Shown here: piece by piece, positions 15,610 through 22,839 of the stretch | Layout of the letters: the number at the start of each line of letters is the position of its first letter | Numbering within the stretch: the stretch's first letter is position 1 | Assembly: GCA_018969295.1 (NCBI GenBank) | Contig: JAGWYN010000045.1 | Span: 1 to 32,272 of the forward strand | Direction of reading: 5' to 3' | Source of the DNA: Chloroflexota bacterium | GTDB taxonomy: Bacteria > Chloroflexota > Anaerolineae > Caldilineales > Caldilineaceae | Length of the DNA stretch: 32,272 bases | Translations under genes and position numbers: made by a program | The notes under the pieces: model-generated | Databases searched by the model: none | The model's input: the letters and a program-made list of their open reading frames with translations, nothing else | Told to the model about the DNA's origin: nothing

Positions 15610-17235
15610 ATGGATCTGATCACCCTGGAAATTCAGTGGCAGCGCCTGATCTCGATCATGGATGAGGTGGACAATGCCACGGTGCGCACCTCCTTCTCCA
15701 CCATCGTGGGTGAAAGCCGCGACTTTGCCTGCATTTTGGTGGACGAGGCGGGGTCCTCGCTGTGTCAGTCCAATTTCAGCCCGCCAAATTTTTGCGTGGT
15801 GCTGCCGCGCACCTCCAAGGTGCTGCTCGAAAAGTTCCCGCTGCACACCCTGGCCGAAGGCGATGTTCTCTGCACCAACGACCCCTGGATCGGCACAGGA
15901 CATCTGCCCGATTACGTGGTGTTGACGCCGGTCTTTTGGCAAGGCAAGCCGGTGGCCTTTATGGGTACGGTAGCGCACTTGACAGATGTCGGCGGCCACC
16001 GCGGCGACATCGAGGCCTACGATGTCTTCACCGAAGGAATTCGCATCCCGCCTTCTAAACTCTATCTCGCAGGCCAGGAAAACCCACTGCTCTTCGATGT
16101 CATCGGCAGCAACTGCCGTGTGCCCGACATGGTGCTGGGCGATCTGCGCGCGATCGTGGGCACCCATTCCCTGGGCGCCCGACGGTTGGTCGAATTTTTG
16201 AACGACTATGGCCTGGACGACATTGTCGCCCTCTCTGACGAGATTCACACACGCTCAGAGCGGCTGATGCGCGAGCGAATCGCAGCCCTGCCCGATGGCG
16301 TCTTTGAGTTTGGACTGGACATCGACGGGTACATCGAGACTGTCCATCTTCAGGCCAGAGTTGAGATTCGCGGCTCGGACATCTATGTGGATTACACCGG
16401 CACGTCGCCCCAGACCCGCCTGGGTGCAATCAACTGCGTCTACAACACCACCTATGCGTCGACGCTCTATCCATTCAAATGTGCACTGGTCCCGCGCATC
16501 CCCAACAACGAGGGATTGTTCCGCCCGGTGCACGTCACTGCCCCCAAAGGCTGCATCCTCAACTGCGACGGCACACATCCAGTCCAGGCCCGCGCCAAGG
16601 TGACCAACAACATCAACCAGGTGCTCTTTGGCGCAGTCTGGCCGATTCTGGGCGAACACGCCCAGGCGGGCAGCGGGTCGATCTGGCCCTTCAGCTTCAG
16701 CGGGCAAGCCGACGGCTACGGCGTCTTTTCGGCGCATATGCTGCCCCACGGCGGTCGCGGTGCTATGGCCGAGTTGGATGGGTTGCCGCCGATTGCCTTC
16801 CCGCACAACAGTGCAGTCACCGCCATCGAGGTGATGGAGACGCGTGCGCCGCTGCTCTTTTTGTGTAAAGAGTTTCTCCCAGATTCGGCGGGTGCCGGGT
16901 ACCGCCGCGGCGGCGTGAGCCAGACGATCCGCGTTCGCAACATTGGGCAGGCGCCGATGAATGCCCGTCTGCGGCCCGACAAGATGTTCTGCGAGCCACC
17001 CGGGCTGAATGGCGGCAAACCGGGCAAGGTCGGCGAGGTGCGCTGGAACGGCAGCGTGCTCACCCGCTTCCCACCGCTGGAGTTCAAACCGGGCGACGAG
17101 CTCGAGATGCGGATGCCAGGTGGCGCTGGCTTTGGCGCTGTCGCCGAACGGCCACGTGCACTGGTCGAGCGCGATCTGGCATTGGGGTATATTAGCGCAG
17201 AGGGGGCCGCGGCCGATTACGGCTACACACCATGA
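15610..17235 (+). CDS. hyuB: Hydantoinase/oxoprolinase subunit B (HyuB), copy 3
   Basis: A 541-aa protein from ATG 15610; CAGGAAGAG just upstream is the ribosome binding site, so the longer frame from 15577 is not used. Standard B-subunit blocks occur: ITLEIQWQRL, TSFSTIVGESRDF, TNDPWIGTGHLPD, AHLTDVGGHRGD, LGDLRAIVGTHSLG, FPHNSAVTAIEV and MPGGAGFG. It lies right after hyuA copy 2, the usual A-B order, so these two are the best candidates for one heteromeric enzyme. It is closely related to copy 2 on the opposite strand. Its TGA overlaps the ATG of the DUF1028 gene (ATGA). Confidence 0.9.
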   Translation: MDLITLEIQWQRLISIMDEVDNATVRTSFSTIVGESRDFACILVDEAGSSLCQSNFSPPNFCVVLPRTSKVLLEKFPLHTLAEGDVLCTNDPWIGTGHLPDYVVLTPVFWQGKPVAFMGTVAHLTDVGGHRGDIEAYDVFTEGIRIPPSKLYLAGQENPLLFDVIGSNCRVPDMVLGDLRAIVGTHSLGARRLVEFLNDYGLDDIVALSDEIHTRSERLMRERIAALPDGVFEFGLDIDGYIETVHLQARVEIRGSDIYVDYTGTSPQTRLGAINCVYNTTYASTLYPFKCALVPRIPNNEGLFRPVHVTAPKGCILNCDGTHPVQARAKVTNNINQVLFGAVWPILGEHAQAGSGSIWPFSFSGQADGYGVFSAHMLPHGGRGAMAELDGLPPIAFPHNSAVTAIEVMETRAPLLFLCKEFLPDSAGAGYRRGGVSQTIRVRNIGQAPMNARLRPDKMFCEPPGLNGGKPGKVGEVRWNGSVLTRFPPLEFKPGDELEMRMPGGAGFGAVAERPRALVERDLALGYISAEGAAADYGYTP

Positions 17236-18119
17236 GCATGGGTGACCTGGTCACGACCTTTTCGATCCTCGGCTACGACCCGCATGAACCTGCATGGGGC
17301 ATTGCAATTGCTTCGCGCTTTTTGGCCGTTGGCGCACGTACCTGTTGGGGTGAGCCGACGGCCGGCGTCGTCGTCATCCAGGCCTACGCCAATACCGGCA
17401 ACGGCAAAGAGGGCGTCCGCCTGCTGCAGCAAGGGCTGTCGGCCGAAGCAACCATCGAACAGCTCATGGCAAAGGACAGGTATCGCCACCTGCGCCAGAT
17501 GGCGGTCATCGACTGGGCGGGCAACGTGGCAACCTACACCGGTGAAGGCTGCACGGATTGGGCAGGCGGCGTCGTTGGAGCGCATTGTGCGGCGCAGGGC
17601 AATATGCTGGCCAACGGGGACGGCTGCGCTGCGATGGTGGAACACTTTGAAAGGTCAAGCGGGCCATTGGAACGGCGGCTGGTGGACGCGTTGACGCTGG
17701 GCGAACGCGTGGGCGGCGATGCGCGTGGCCGCCAGGCTGCTGCCTTGTATACGGTGCGCCAGCCCTTTGCCGAAGCGTACGATGTGTTCACCGAGCCGGT
17801 GCTGAGCCTGCGCGTGGACGACCATCCCAACCCATGCGGCGAATTGTCGCGTCTCGTCGATCTTTACGAACTGGTCTACTTTGCCACCTCCGAGCAGGAG
17901 CGCACTGCGCCGACGCCCGAGATCATCAAACGCTACCAGGTGGCGCTCCAGCAGCGCGGCTATTACGCCGGCAGCGCGCATGGCCAGCTGGACGAAGCAA
18001 CCCGGCAGGGCCTTGGCCAGTTGGCACGCACAGAAAATTTCCGCAAGCGTCTGCCCGCAGAGCTGCCGTGGCTGGATCTGCGCTTGTTGGACCATCTGGA
18101 AGGGCGCAAACACGCATGA
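17232..18119 (+). CDS. DUF1028 protein with C-terminal peptidoglycan-binding-like domain
   Basis: A 295-aa protein whose ATG overlaps the hyuB stop. Residues about 6-225 match DUF1028: TFSILGYDP, GIAIASRFLAVGA, VVVIQAYANTGNG, YTGEGCTDWAGG, AAQGNMLA and LRVDDHPNPCGELSRL. Residues about 235-290 (IIKRYQVALQQRGYYAG...GQLDEATRQGL) resemble the small putative peptidoglycan-binding module often fused to DUF1028. Members have been placed in the Ntn-hydrolase fold but no firm activity is known to me. Repeated placement beside hydantoinase or amide-hydrolysis genes suggests an amidase-type step, which is inference. No signal peptide is visible, so the wall-binding label of the C-terminal module should not be taken literally. 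Confidence 0.82.
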   Translation: MSMGDLVTTFSILGYDPHEPAWGIAIASRFLAVGARTCWGEPTAGVVVIQAYANTGNGKEGVRLLQQGLSAEATIEQLMAKDRYRHLRQMAVIDWAGNVATYTGEGCTDWAGGVVGAHCAAQGNMLANGDGCAAMVEHFERSSGPLERRLVDALTLGERVGGDARGRQAAALYTVRQPFAEAYDVFTEPVLSLRVDDHPNPCGELSRLVDLYELVYFATSEQERTAPTPEIIKRYQVALQQRGYYAGSAHGQLDEATRQGLGQLARTENFRKRLPAELPWLDLRLLDHLEGRKHA

Positions 18120-19228
18120 TCAAGATCACCAATGTGCGCACCACTGTTGTCGGCATCCCACGCATCGAGCGGCTGACCACTTCCTACGGCAGCACCGACC
18201 TGGCGATTACCGTCGTGGTCGAAGTGATGACCGATGCGGGACTCACCGGCATCGGCCAGACCGCAGTGGCCCCCCGCTCTTACGGCGAAACCGCAGAGGG
18301 AATTGCGGTCAACATCCAAAAGCACCTTGCCCCGGCTGTCGTCGGCGAAAGCCCGCTGGACATCGAGCGGCTCAATCGCAAGCTGCAGGCCGCGCTTCCC
18401 CACCATTGGTCCTCCCATGCCGGCGTGGAGTTTGCGCTGTGGGATCTGAAGGGCAAGGCGTTGGGAACGCCGATCTATCAACTGCTCGGAGGCCGCGTAC
18501 GCGAGGGGCTCGATCTCATGGGATTTGTCCACCATGACAAGCCAGAAAGGATGGCTGAGGAGGCGCAGGAGACATTGCAGCGAGACAAGTTCTCTGTCCT
18601 GAAAATGAAGATTGGGCTGGACCCGAAGCAAGATATTGCCCGCTATCGCGCAGTGGCAGAGGCAGTGGGGGATCGGGCTGTGATCCAGGTGGACGGCAAC
18701 ACGGGCTACACAATCGCCCAGGCCATTCCTGCCTTACGCGCCATGGAAACGATTGGCCGCCTGGGCGCAATCGAACAGCCAGTGGCGCGGCTGACCGACC
18801 TGGCAGAGATCGCGCAACGCCTGGCCACACCGGTGATGGCCGACGAAGCAATCTACCCGCCCGAGGATGCAGTCGAGGTCGTGCGGCGCAAGGCTGCCTC
18901 GCTGGCGTTGATGAAGATCACCAAACATGGCGGCATTCTCAATGTACAGAAGATCGCAGCGGTTTTTGAGGGCGCTGGATTGGGGTTGTCGATGGCCATT
19001 TATTACGACGTCATTGCGCTGGCTGCCGCGCACCTGGCTGCCGCGCTGCCCTGCGTGCGCTGGCCCTCACCGTACACCTATCTTCACGACACGATCCTGG
19101 CGGAACCCTTTGTGCCCGACGGCCTGTTTCTCTGTCCGCCCAATCGCCCTGGGTTTGGCATCGATCTTGACCCCGAGAAGGTGCAGAAATATGCGTTGCA
19201 ACAGTCACATTTGTATCGTCGCTTGTAA
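18116..19228 (+). CDS. Enolase-superfamily racemase/epimerase (MR/MLE family), copy 2
   Basis: A 370-aa protein from ATG 18116, overlapping the DUF1028 stop by ATGA; the frame is open further upstream but that part is the DUF1028 gene. Catalytic residues are complete: Lys163/Lys165 (LKMKIG), Asp193 (QVDGN), Glu220 (AIEQP), Asp243 (MADE) and Lys267 (ALMK). It shares long blocks with copy 1, such as WDLKGKALGTPIYQL, RYRAVA.AVGDRAVIQVDGNTGYT and VVRRKAASLALMK. Probable role: racemase or epimerase for N-substituted amino acids or dipeptides in the same pathway. Having one copy per divergent unit suggests two parallel substrate branches, or a duplication of the whole module. Confidence 0.82.
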   Translation: MIKITNVRTTVVGIPRIERLTTSYGSTDLAITVVVEVMTDAGLTGIGQTAVAPRSYGETAEGIAVNIQKHLAPAVVGESPLDIERLNRKLQAALPHHWSSHAGVEFALWDLKGKALGTPIYQLLGGRVREGLDLMGFVHHDKPERMAEEAQETLQRDKFSVLKMKIGLDPKQDIARYRAVAEAVGDRAVIQVDGNTGYTIAQAIPALRAMETIGRLGAIEQPVARLTDLAEIAQRLATPVMADEAIYPPEDAVEVVRRKAASLALMKITKHGGILNVQKIAAVFEGAGLGLSMAIYYDVIALAAAHLAAALPCVRWPSPYTYLHDTILAEPFVPDGLFLCPPNRPGFGIDLDPEKVQKYALQQSHLYRRL

Positions 19229-19260
19229 CACCGTCGTTGTTCTAACAGGAGGAACCCAAC

Positions 19261-20880
19261 ATGTCTGACCGTCTGTACAAACGAGCCCTGAGCGTCGCCA
19301 GCCTGTTTGCGCTGGTCGCGCTCATGCTCACCGCTTGTGTCGCTCCGGCGCCGGGCGCACAACCCGCAGCCGAGAGCGCCGAGGCTGTGGAAGTGCCCGC
19401 CGAGGCAGCTGCTGCCGACAGCAGCGTCTCCATTGGCATGAACGAGCTTGTCACCTCGCTCGATCCGCCAACTGACTGGGCAATTGCAGCCACCTGGATT
19501 CACATGAATCTGTTCGATTGTCTGGTCTGGCGCAACCGCGACACCGCTGTTTTCGAGCCGTGGCTGGCCGAGTCCTACGAGCAGGTGAATGACAAGGTGT
19601 GGAAGCTCAAGCTGCGCGAGGGCGTCAAGTTCCACAACGGTGAAGAGTTCAACGCCGATGCAGTCAAGTGGACCTACGAACGCATTCTGGGCGACGAGAC
19701 CATGATCACGCACAAGCAGTGGCTCTTTATCAAAGAGATCCGCGCCTTGAGCCCCATGGAGGTCGAAATCGAGACGGTCGATCCAGAGCCCGCGTTCCTG
19801 AGCAAGATCTCTGGCACCGGGTGCGGCATTCAGGCGCCCCTCGCCGGAATGAAGCAGAAGGAAGAGGGCAGCGAATACACGCCGATTGGAACCGGCCCCT
19901 TCAAGTTCGTGGAATGGGTGAAAGACGACCACATCACACTCGCCGCCAACGAAGAGTACTGGCAGGGTGCGCCGGCGATCAAGACCTTGATCTGGAAGGC
20001 AATCCCCGAAGTTTCAACCCGTGTCGCCAATCTGCTGACCAGCGATGTCGACCTGGTGCTCAGCGTGCCGGCGCAAGATTGGGAACGTGTCAACGGCAAC
20101 GAAGGAACGGAAATCAAGCAGTTCCTGACAACCCAGGTCATGTTGCTGGCGATGCGGATTGGCCCCTCGGCCAAGTACGAGGACTGGACGGGCATCACCT
20201 CCAACGCCAAAATCCGCGAGGCCATCGGCCTTGCCATCGACCGTGCAGCGCTGATTGACCTGATCGACGGGATGGGGATTCCAGTCCTTTCCCGAGTCAC
20301 CCCTCCGACCCTGGGCTGGAGCGAAGCGCTCTACGACCAGGTAGGCGAATACAACCCTGACAGGGCGCGTGAGCTGATCCAAGAAGCCGGCTACGATGGC
20401 TCCCCGCTCACCTTCCATGCCAGCACATCGTGGCTCAAACAGAAGGAAGTGGCTGAGGCGATTACTGCCATGTTGCAGGATGTTGGGCTGAACATCGATC
20501 TGCAGGTGCTCGATGTCACGACCTTCCGCGAACAGATCTATTTCCCGTATCGCAACGATGAACTCTACATGGATGCGTTGGGCAACAGCTTCTTCGACCC
20601 GTGGATCGCGGTGCTCTCCGAGCGCGCCGATCGACGTGAGCGGAGTGGTTGGAGTGGCCCTCTGGCAGACGAAGCAGACCAGCTGATCCGGGAAGCGGCG
20701 GTGAACATGGACCCCGCTGCACGCGCCGAGCAGTACATCAAGATTCAAGAGTTAATCAACCAGGACTTTGTCAACGTGTATCTCTATCAGATGTACGACA
20801 CGGTCGGCATCAGCAAGAGCCTGGACTGGAACCCGCCGCTGGATGGGTTCTTGTGGATGGGCAACGCCAAGTTGAAATAA
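19261..20880 (+). CDS. ABC transporter substrate-binding lipoprotein (peptide/nickel type, SBP_bac_5)
   Basis: A 539-aa protein with CAGGAGG before ATG 19261. The N-terminus is a lipoprotein signal (basic start, LFALVALMLTAC lipobox with Cys at about 22), then an Ala/Pro/Glu-rich linker to residue ~55. The body is a family 5 binding protein: LVTSLDPP, W.LKLREGVKFHNGEEFNADAVKWTYER, YTPIGTGPFKFVEW, IREAIGLAIDRAALID and the lower-lobe ELIQEAGY. It is anchored outside the membrane and passes its ligand to the two permeases encoded next. Family ligands are usually di- or oligopeptides but also include amino acid derivatives. The pathway context favours a peptide-like or N-acyl amino acid ligand. 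Confidence 0.9.
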   Translation: MSDRLYKRALSVASLFALVALMLTACVAPAPGAQPAAESAEAVEVPAEAAAADSSVSIGMNELVTSLDPPTDWAIAATWIHMNLFDCLVWRNRDTAVFEPWLAESYEQVNDKVWKLKLREGVKFHNGEEFNADAVKWTYERILGDETMITHKQWLFIKEIRALSPMEVEIETVDPEPAFLSKISGTGCGIQAPLAGMKQKEEGSEYTPIGTGPFKFVEWVKDDHITLAANEEYWQGAPAIKTLIWKAIPEVSTRVANLLTSDVDLVLSVPAQDWERVNGNEGTEIKQFLTTQVMLLAMRIGPSAKYEDWTGITSNAKIREAIGLAIDRAALIDLIDGMGIPVLSRVTPPTLGWSEALYDQVGEYNPDRARELIQEAGYDGSPLTFHASTSWLKQKEVAEAITAMLQDVGLNIDLQVLDVTTFREQIYFPYRNDELYMDALGNSFFDPWIAVLSERADRRERSGWSGPLADEADQLIREAAVNMDPAARAEQYIKIQELINQDFVNVYLYQMYDTVGISKSLDWNPPLDGFLWMGNAKLK

Positions 20881-20897
20881 CAATCATGGCGTGAGAG

Positions 20898-20937
20898 GGG
20901 GGAGGGTGAAATCGGATGGAAGATTTCACCCTCCCCC
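20898..20937 (+). terminator. Strong intercistronic hairpin between binding protein and permease genes
   Basis: GGGGGAGGGTGAAATC (20898-20913) pairs perfectly with 20922-20937 around an 8-base loop. No clear T tract follows. Such hairpins after binding-protein genes often protect or partly terminate the message so the binding protein outnumbers the permeases. Confidence 0.6.
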
Positions 20938-20956
20938 TGTGCGCCGCGGTCAATCT

Positions 20957-21874
20957 ATGATCAAATTCCTGTTTTCTCGCATTCTCCAAATGATTCCGCC
21001 CCTCTTCGGGCTGACCATCATCCTCTTTGTGCTCTTGCGCATCGGCGGTGACCCGGTGGCACATCTGGTCGATCCAGAGGCATCGGTGGAGGAGGTTGCC
21101 AAGGTGCGGGCCGCCTATGGCTTCGACCGCCCCTATCACGAACAATATCTGCGCCAGCTCGGCATGATGCTTGCCGGCGATTTTGGCGACTCATTCCGCT
21201 TCCGCTCTCCCGCGATGCCACTGGTGCTCGAACGGCTGCCGGCCACCCTGGAACTTGCGCTGGCGTCGATGCTGGTGGCGCTCATCATCGCGATTCCGGC
21301 AGGCCTGCTCTCGGCCATCTATCAGAACTCGTGGCTCGACCTCTTTGTCACCGTCGGTTCGACGCTTGGCCGCGCCATGCCCAATTTCTGGATTGGCATC
21401 ATGTTGATCCTCTTCTTCTCGGTTCAACTGCGTTGGCTGCCCGTGTCGGGCCGCGATGAAGCCGCATCGATTGTCTTGCCGGCCATCACCCTGGGCAGCA
21501 GCATCGCCACCACCCTGGCGCGCGTCTTGCGCTCCAGCATGTTGGAAGTCCTGCGACAAGAGTACATTGTGACTGCCCGCGCCAAGGGCGTCTCACAGGG
21601 TATGGTGATCATGCACCATGCCTTGCGCAACGCGCTGATCCCCTTCGTTACGGTGTTTGGGCTGCAGATGGCATGGTTGCTGGGGGGCGCCGTAATTGTC
21701 GAGAATGTCTTTGCCTGGCCGGGCATGGGGCGTCTGATCCTGGCATCGGTGCAGGTGCGCGATCTTGCGGTTGTCCAGGCAGGGGTTTTCGTCTTTGCCC
21801 TGGTCGTCATGGTGACCAACCTACTGGTCGATCTCTCCTATGCTGTGATCGATCCAAGAATCAGATTTCGGTGA
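20957..21874 (+). CDS. ABC transporter permease, DppB/OppB type
   Basis: A 305-aa protein. ATG 20957 (MIKFLFSRILQMIPPLFG) is the natural start; the frame is open upstream but only through the hairpin region. It has the N-terminal TM helix and RxxxMIPPL start, the LGxxxxF-like LAGDFGDSFRF after a short periplasmic segment, five further hydrophobic segments, and the EAA-type loop VTARAKGVSQGMVIMHHALRNALIP that docks the ATPase. It forms the inner-membrane channel with the next gene product; its stop is separated from that start by 5 bp. Confidence 0.9.
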   Translation: MIKFLFSRILQMIPPLFGLTIILFVLLRIGGDPVAHLVDPEASVEEVAKVRAAYGFDRPYHEQYLRQLGMMLAGDFGDSFRFRSPAMPLVLERLPATLELALASMLVALIIAIPAGLLSAIYQNSWLDLFVTVGSTLGRAMPNFWIGIMLILFFSVQLRWLPVSGRDEAASIVLPAITLGSSIATTLARVLRSSMLEVLRQEYIVTARAKGVSQGMVIMHHALRNALIPFVTVFGLQMAWLLGGAVIVENVFAWPGMGRLILASVQVRDLAVVQAGVFVFALVVMVTNLLVDLSYAVIDPRIRFR

Positions 21875-21879
21875 CGGCA

Positions 21880-22839
21880 ATGCCCACACAACCGCCCACA
21901 CAACCGCCCACACAACCGCCCACACAACCGCCCACACAACCGCCCACAGCGCAACGCATGCGCCCCACTGCCCGGCCACGCTGGCGTTGGTGGATCAAAC
22001 TGCGGCGCAACCCAGTCGGCATGCTGGGCGCCATCCTGGTGGCGCTGGCGATGCTGGTGGCGGTGGGAGCGCCCCTCATGGCCCCGCGCGAGCCGACCAA
22101 GCAGAATTTGCGCTCGCGCATGATGCCGCCTGCATGGCACGCCGAGGGCGATGTGACTTTTTTCCTGGGCACAGACCAGCTTGGCCGCGATCTGCTCAGC
22201 CGCCTGATCTATGGGGCGCGCATCTCCGTGGTCGTCGGCGTGCTTGGCGTGCTTGTCGCCATGGTGGTCGGCGTCGCGCTCGGCCTGATCAGCGGTTACG
22301 CTGGAGGATGGGTCGACACCATTATCTCGCGCATCGTCGACACATTTATGTCCATCCCCTTTATTTTGCTGGCGATGGCGGTGGTGGGTGCCCTGGGTCT
22401 TGGCAAAGGATCAGGGCTGTTGACCTTGGTCATTGTGCTGGGGCTCACCGGCTGGGTCACCTTTGCCCGTGTTGTCCGCGGGGAGGTGCTCTCAATCAAA
22501 GAGCGTGATTTTGTCCAGTCAGCGCGCAGCATTGGACAGACCGATCTCTGGATTCTGCTGCGCCACATTTTGCCCAATGTCACGGCGTCGATCATTGTCC
22601 TCAGCACGCTGCAGATCGCAACGGTGATCATTGCCGAATCTTCGCTGAGCTTCCTGGGGTTGGGCGTGCAGCCGCCGACAATTACCTGGGGCGTGATGTT
22701 GGCTGAAGGCCGCGACCACCTGGCAACGTCATGGTGGCTCGCAACGTTTCCAGGGCTGGCCATCAGCCTGACCGTATTGGGAGCCATTTTGTTCGGCGAT
22801 TGGCTGCGCGATGTTTTGGACCCAAGGATGAAGCTATGA
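21880..22839 (+). CDS. ABC transporter permease, DppC/OppC type, with repetitive N-terminus
   Basis: A 319-aa protein from ATG 21880 (GTG 21871, overlapping the previous stop, is an alternative). Residues 2-21 are five PTQP units encoded by a 12-bp DNA repeat, followed by a basic stretch and the first TM helix (MLGAILVALAMLVAVGAPL). FLGTDQLGRDLLSRLIYGARISVVVG and the EAA loop SARSIGQTDLWILLRHILPN identify the C-type subunit. Six hydrophobic segments are visible. The usual ATPase genes (D and F) do not follow; instead an S9 peptidase gene overlaps the stop by ATGA. The ATPases must be encoded elsewhere. Confidence 0.88.
   Translation: MPTQPPTQPPTQPPTQPPTQPPTAQRMRPTARPRWRWWIKLRRNPVGMLGAILVALAMLVAVGAPLMAPREPTKQNLRSRMMPPAWHAEGDVTFFLGTDQLGRDLLSRLIYGARISVVVGVLGVLVAMVVGVALGLISGYAGGWVDTIISRIVDTFMSIPFILLAMAVVGALGLGKGSGLLTLVIVLGLTGWVTFARVVRGEVLSIKERDFVQSARSIGQTDLWILLRHILPNVTASIIVLSTLQIATVIIAESSLSFLGLGVQPPTITWGVMLAEGRDHLATSWWLATFPGLAISLTVLGAILFGDWLRDVLDPRMKL
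21883..21942 (+). repeat. In-frame 12-bp tandem repeat, five copies
   Basis: CCCACACAACCG is repeated five times without change, encoding PTQP each time. A partial sixth unit (CCCACA) follows. Copy number change would keep the reading frame. Confidence 0.9.

Noticed and set aside
11126..17235. HyuA/HyuB genes as acetone carboxylase or 5-oxoprolinase
   Set aside because: Acetone carboxylase needs a gamma subunit gene, which is absent. Dedicated 5-oxoprolinase is usually a single fused pair. The surrounding racemases and amidohydrolases fit broader cyclic-amide catabolism, although 5-oxoproline cannot be excluded as one substrate.
17232..18119. DUF1028 protein as a cell-wall enzyme
   Set aside because: The peptidoglycan-binding-like tail might suggest this, but no signal peptide or TM segment is present and both neighbours are cytosolic enzymes.
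21883..21942. Short direct repeats as a possible CRISPR array
   Set aside because: Units are 12 bp without spacers and encode PTQP in frame within a permease gene.
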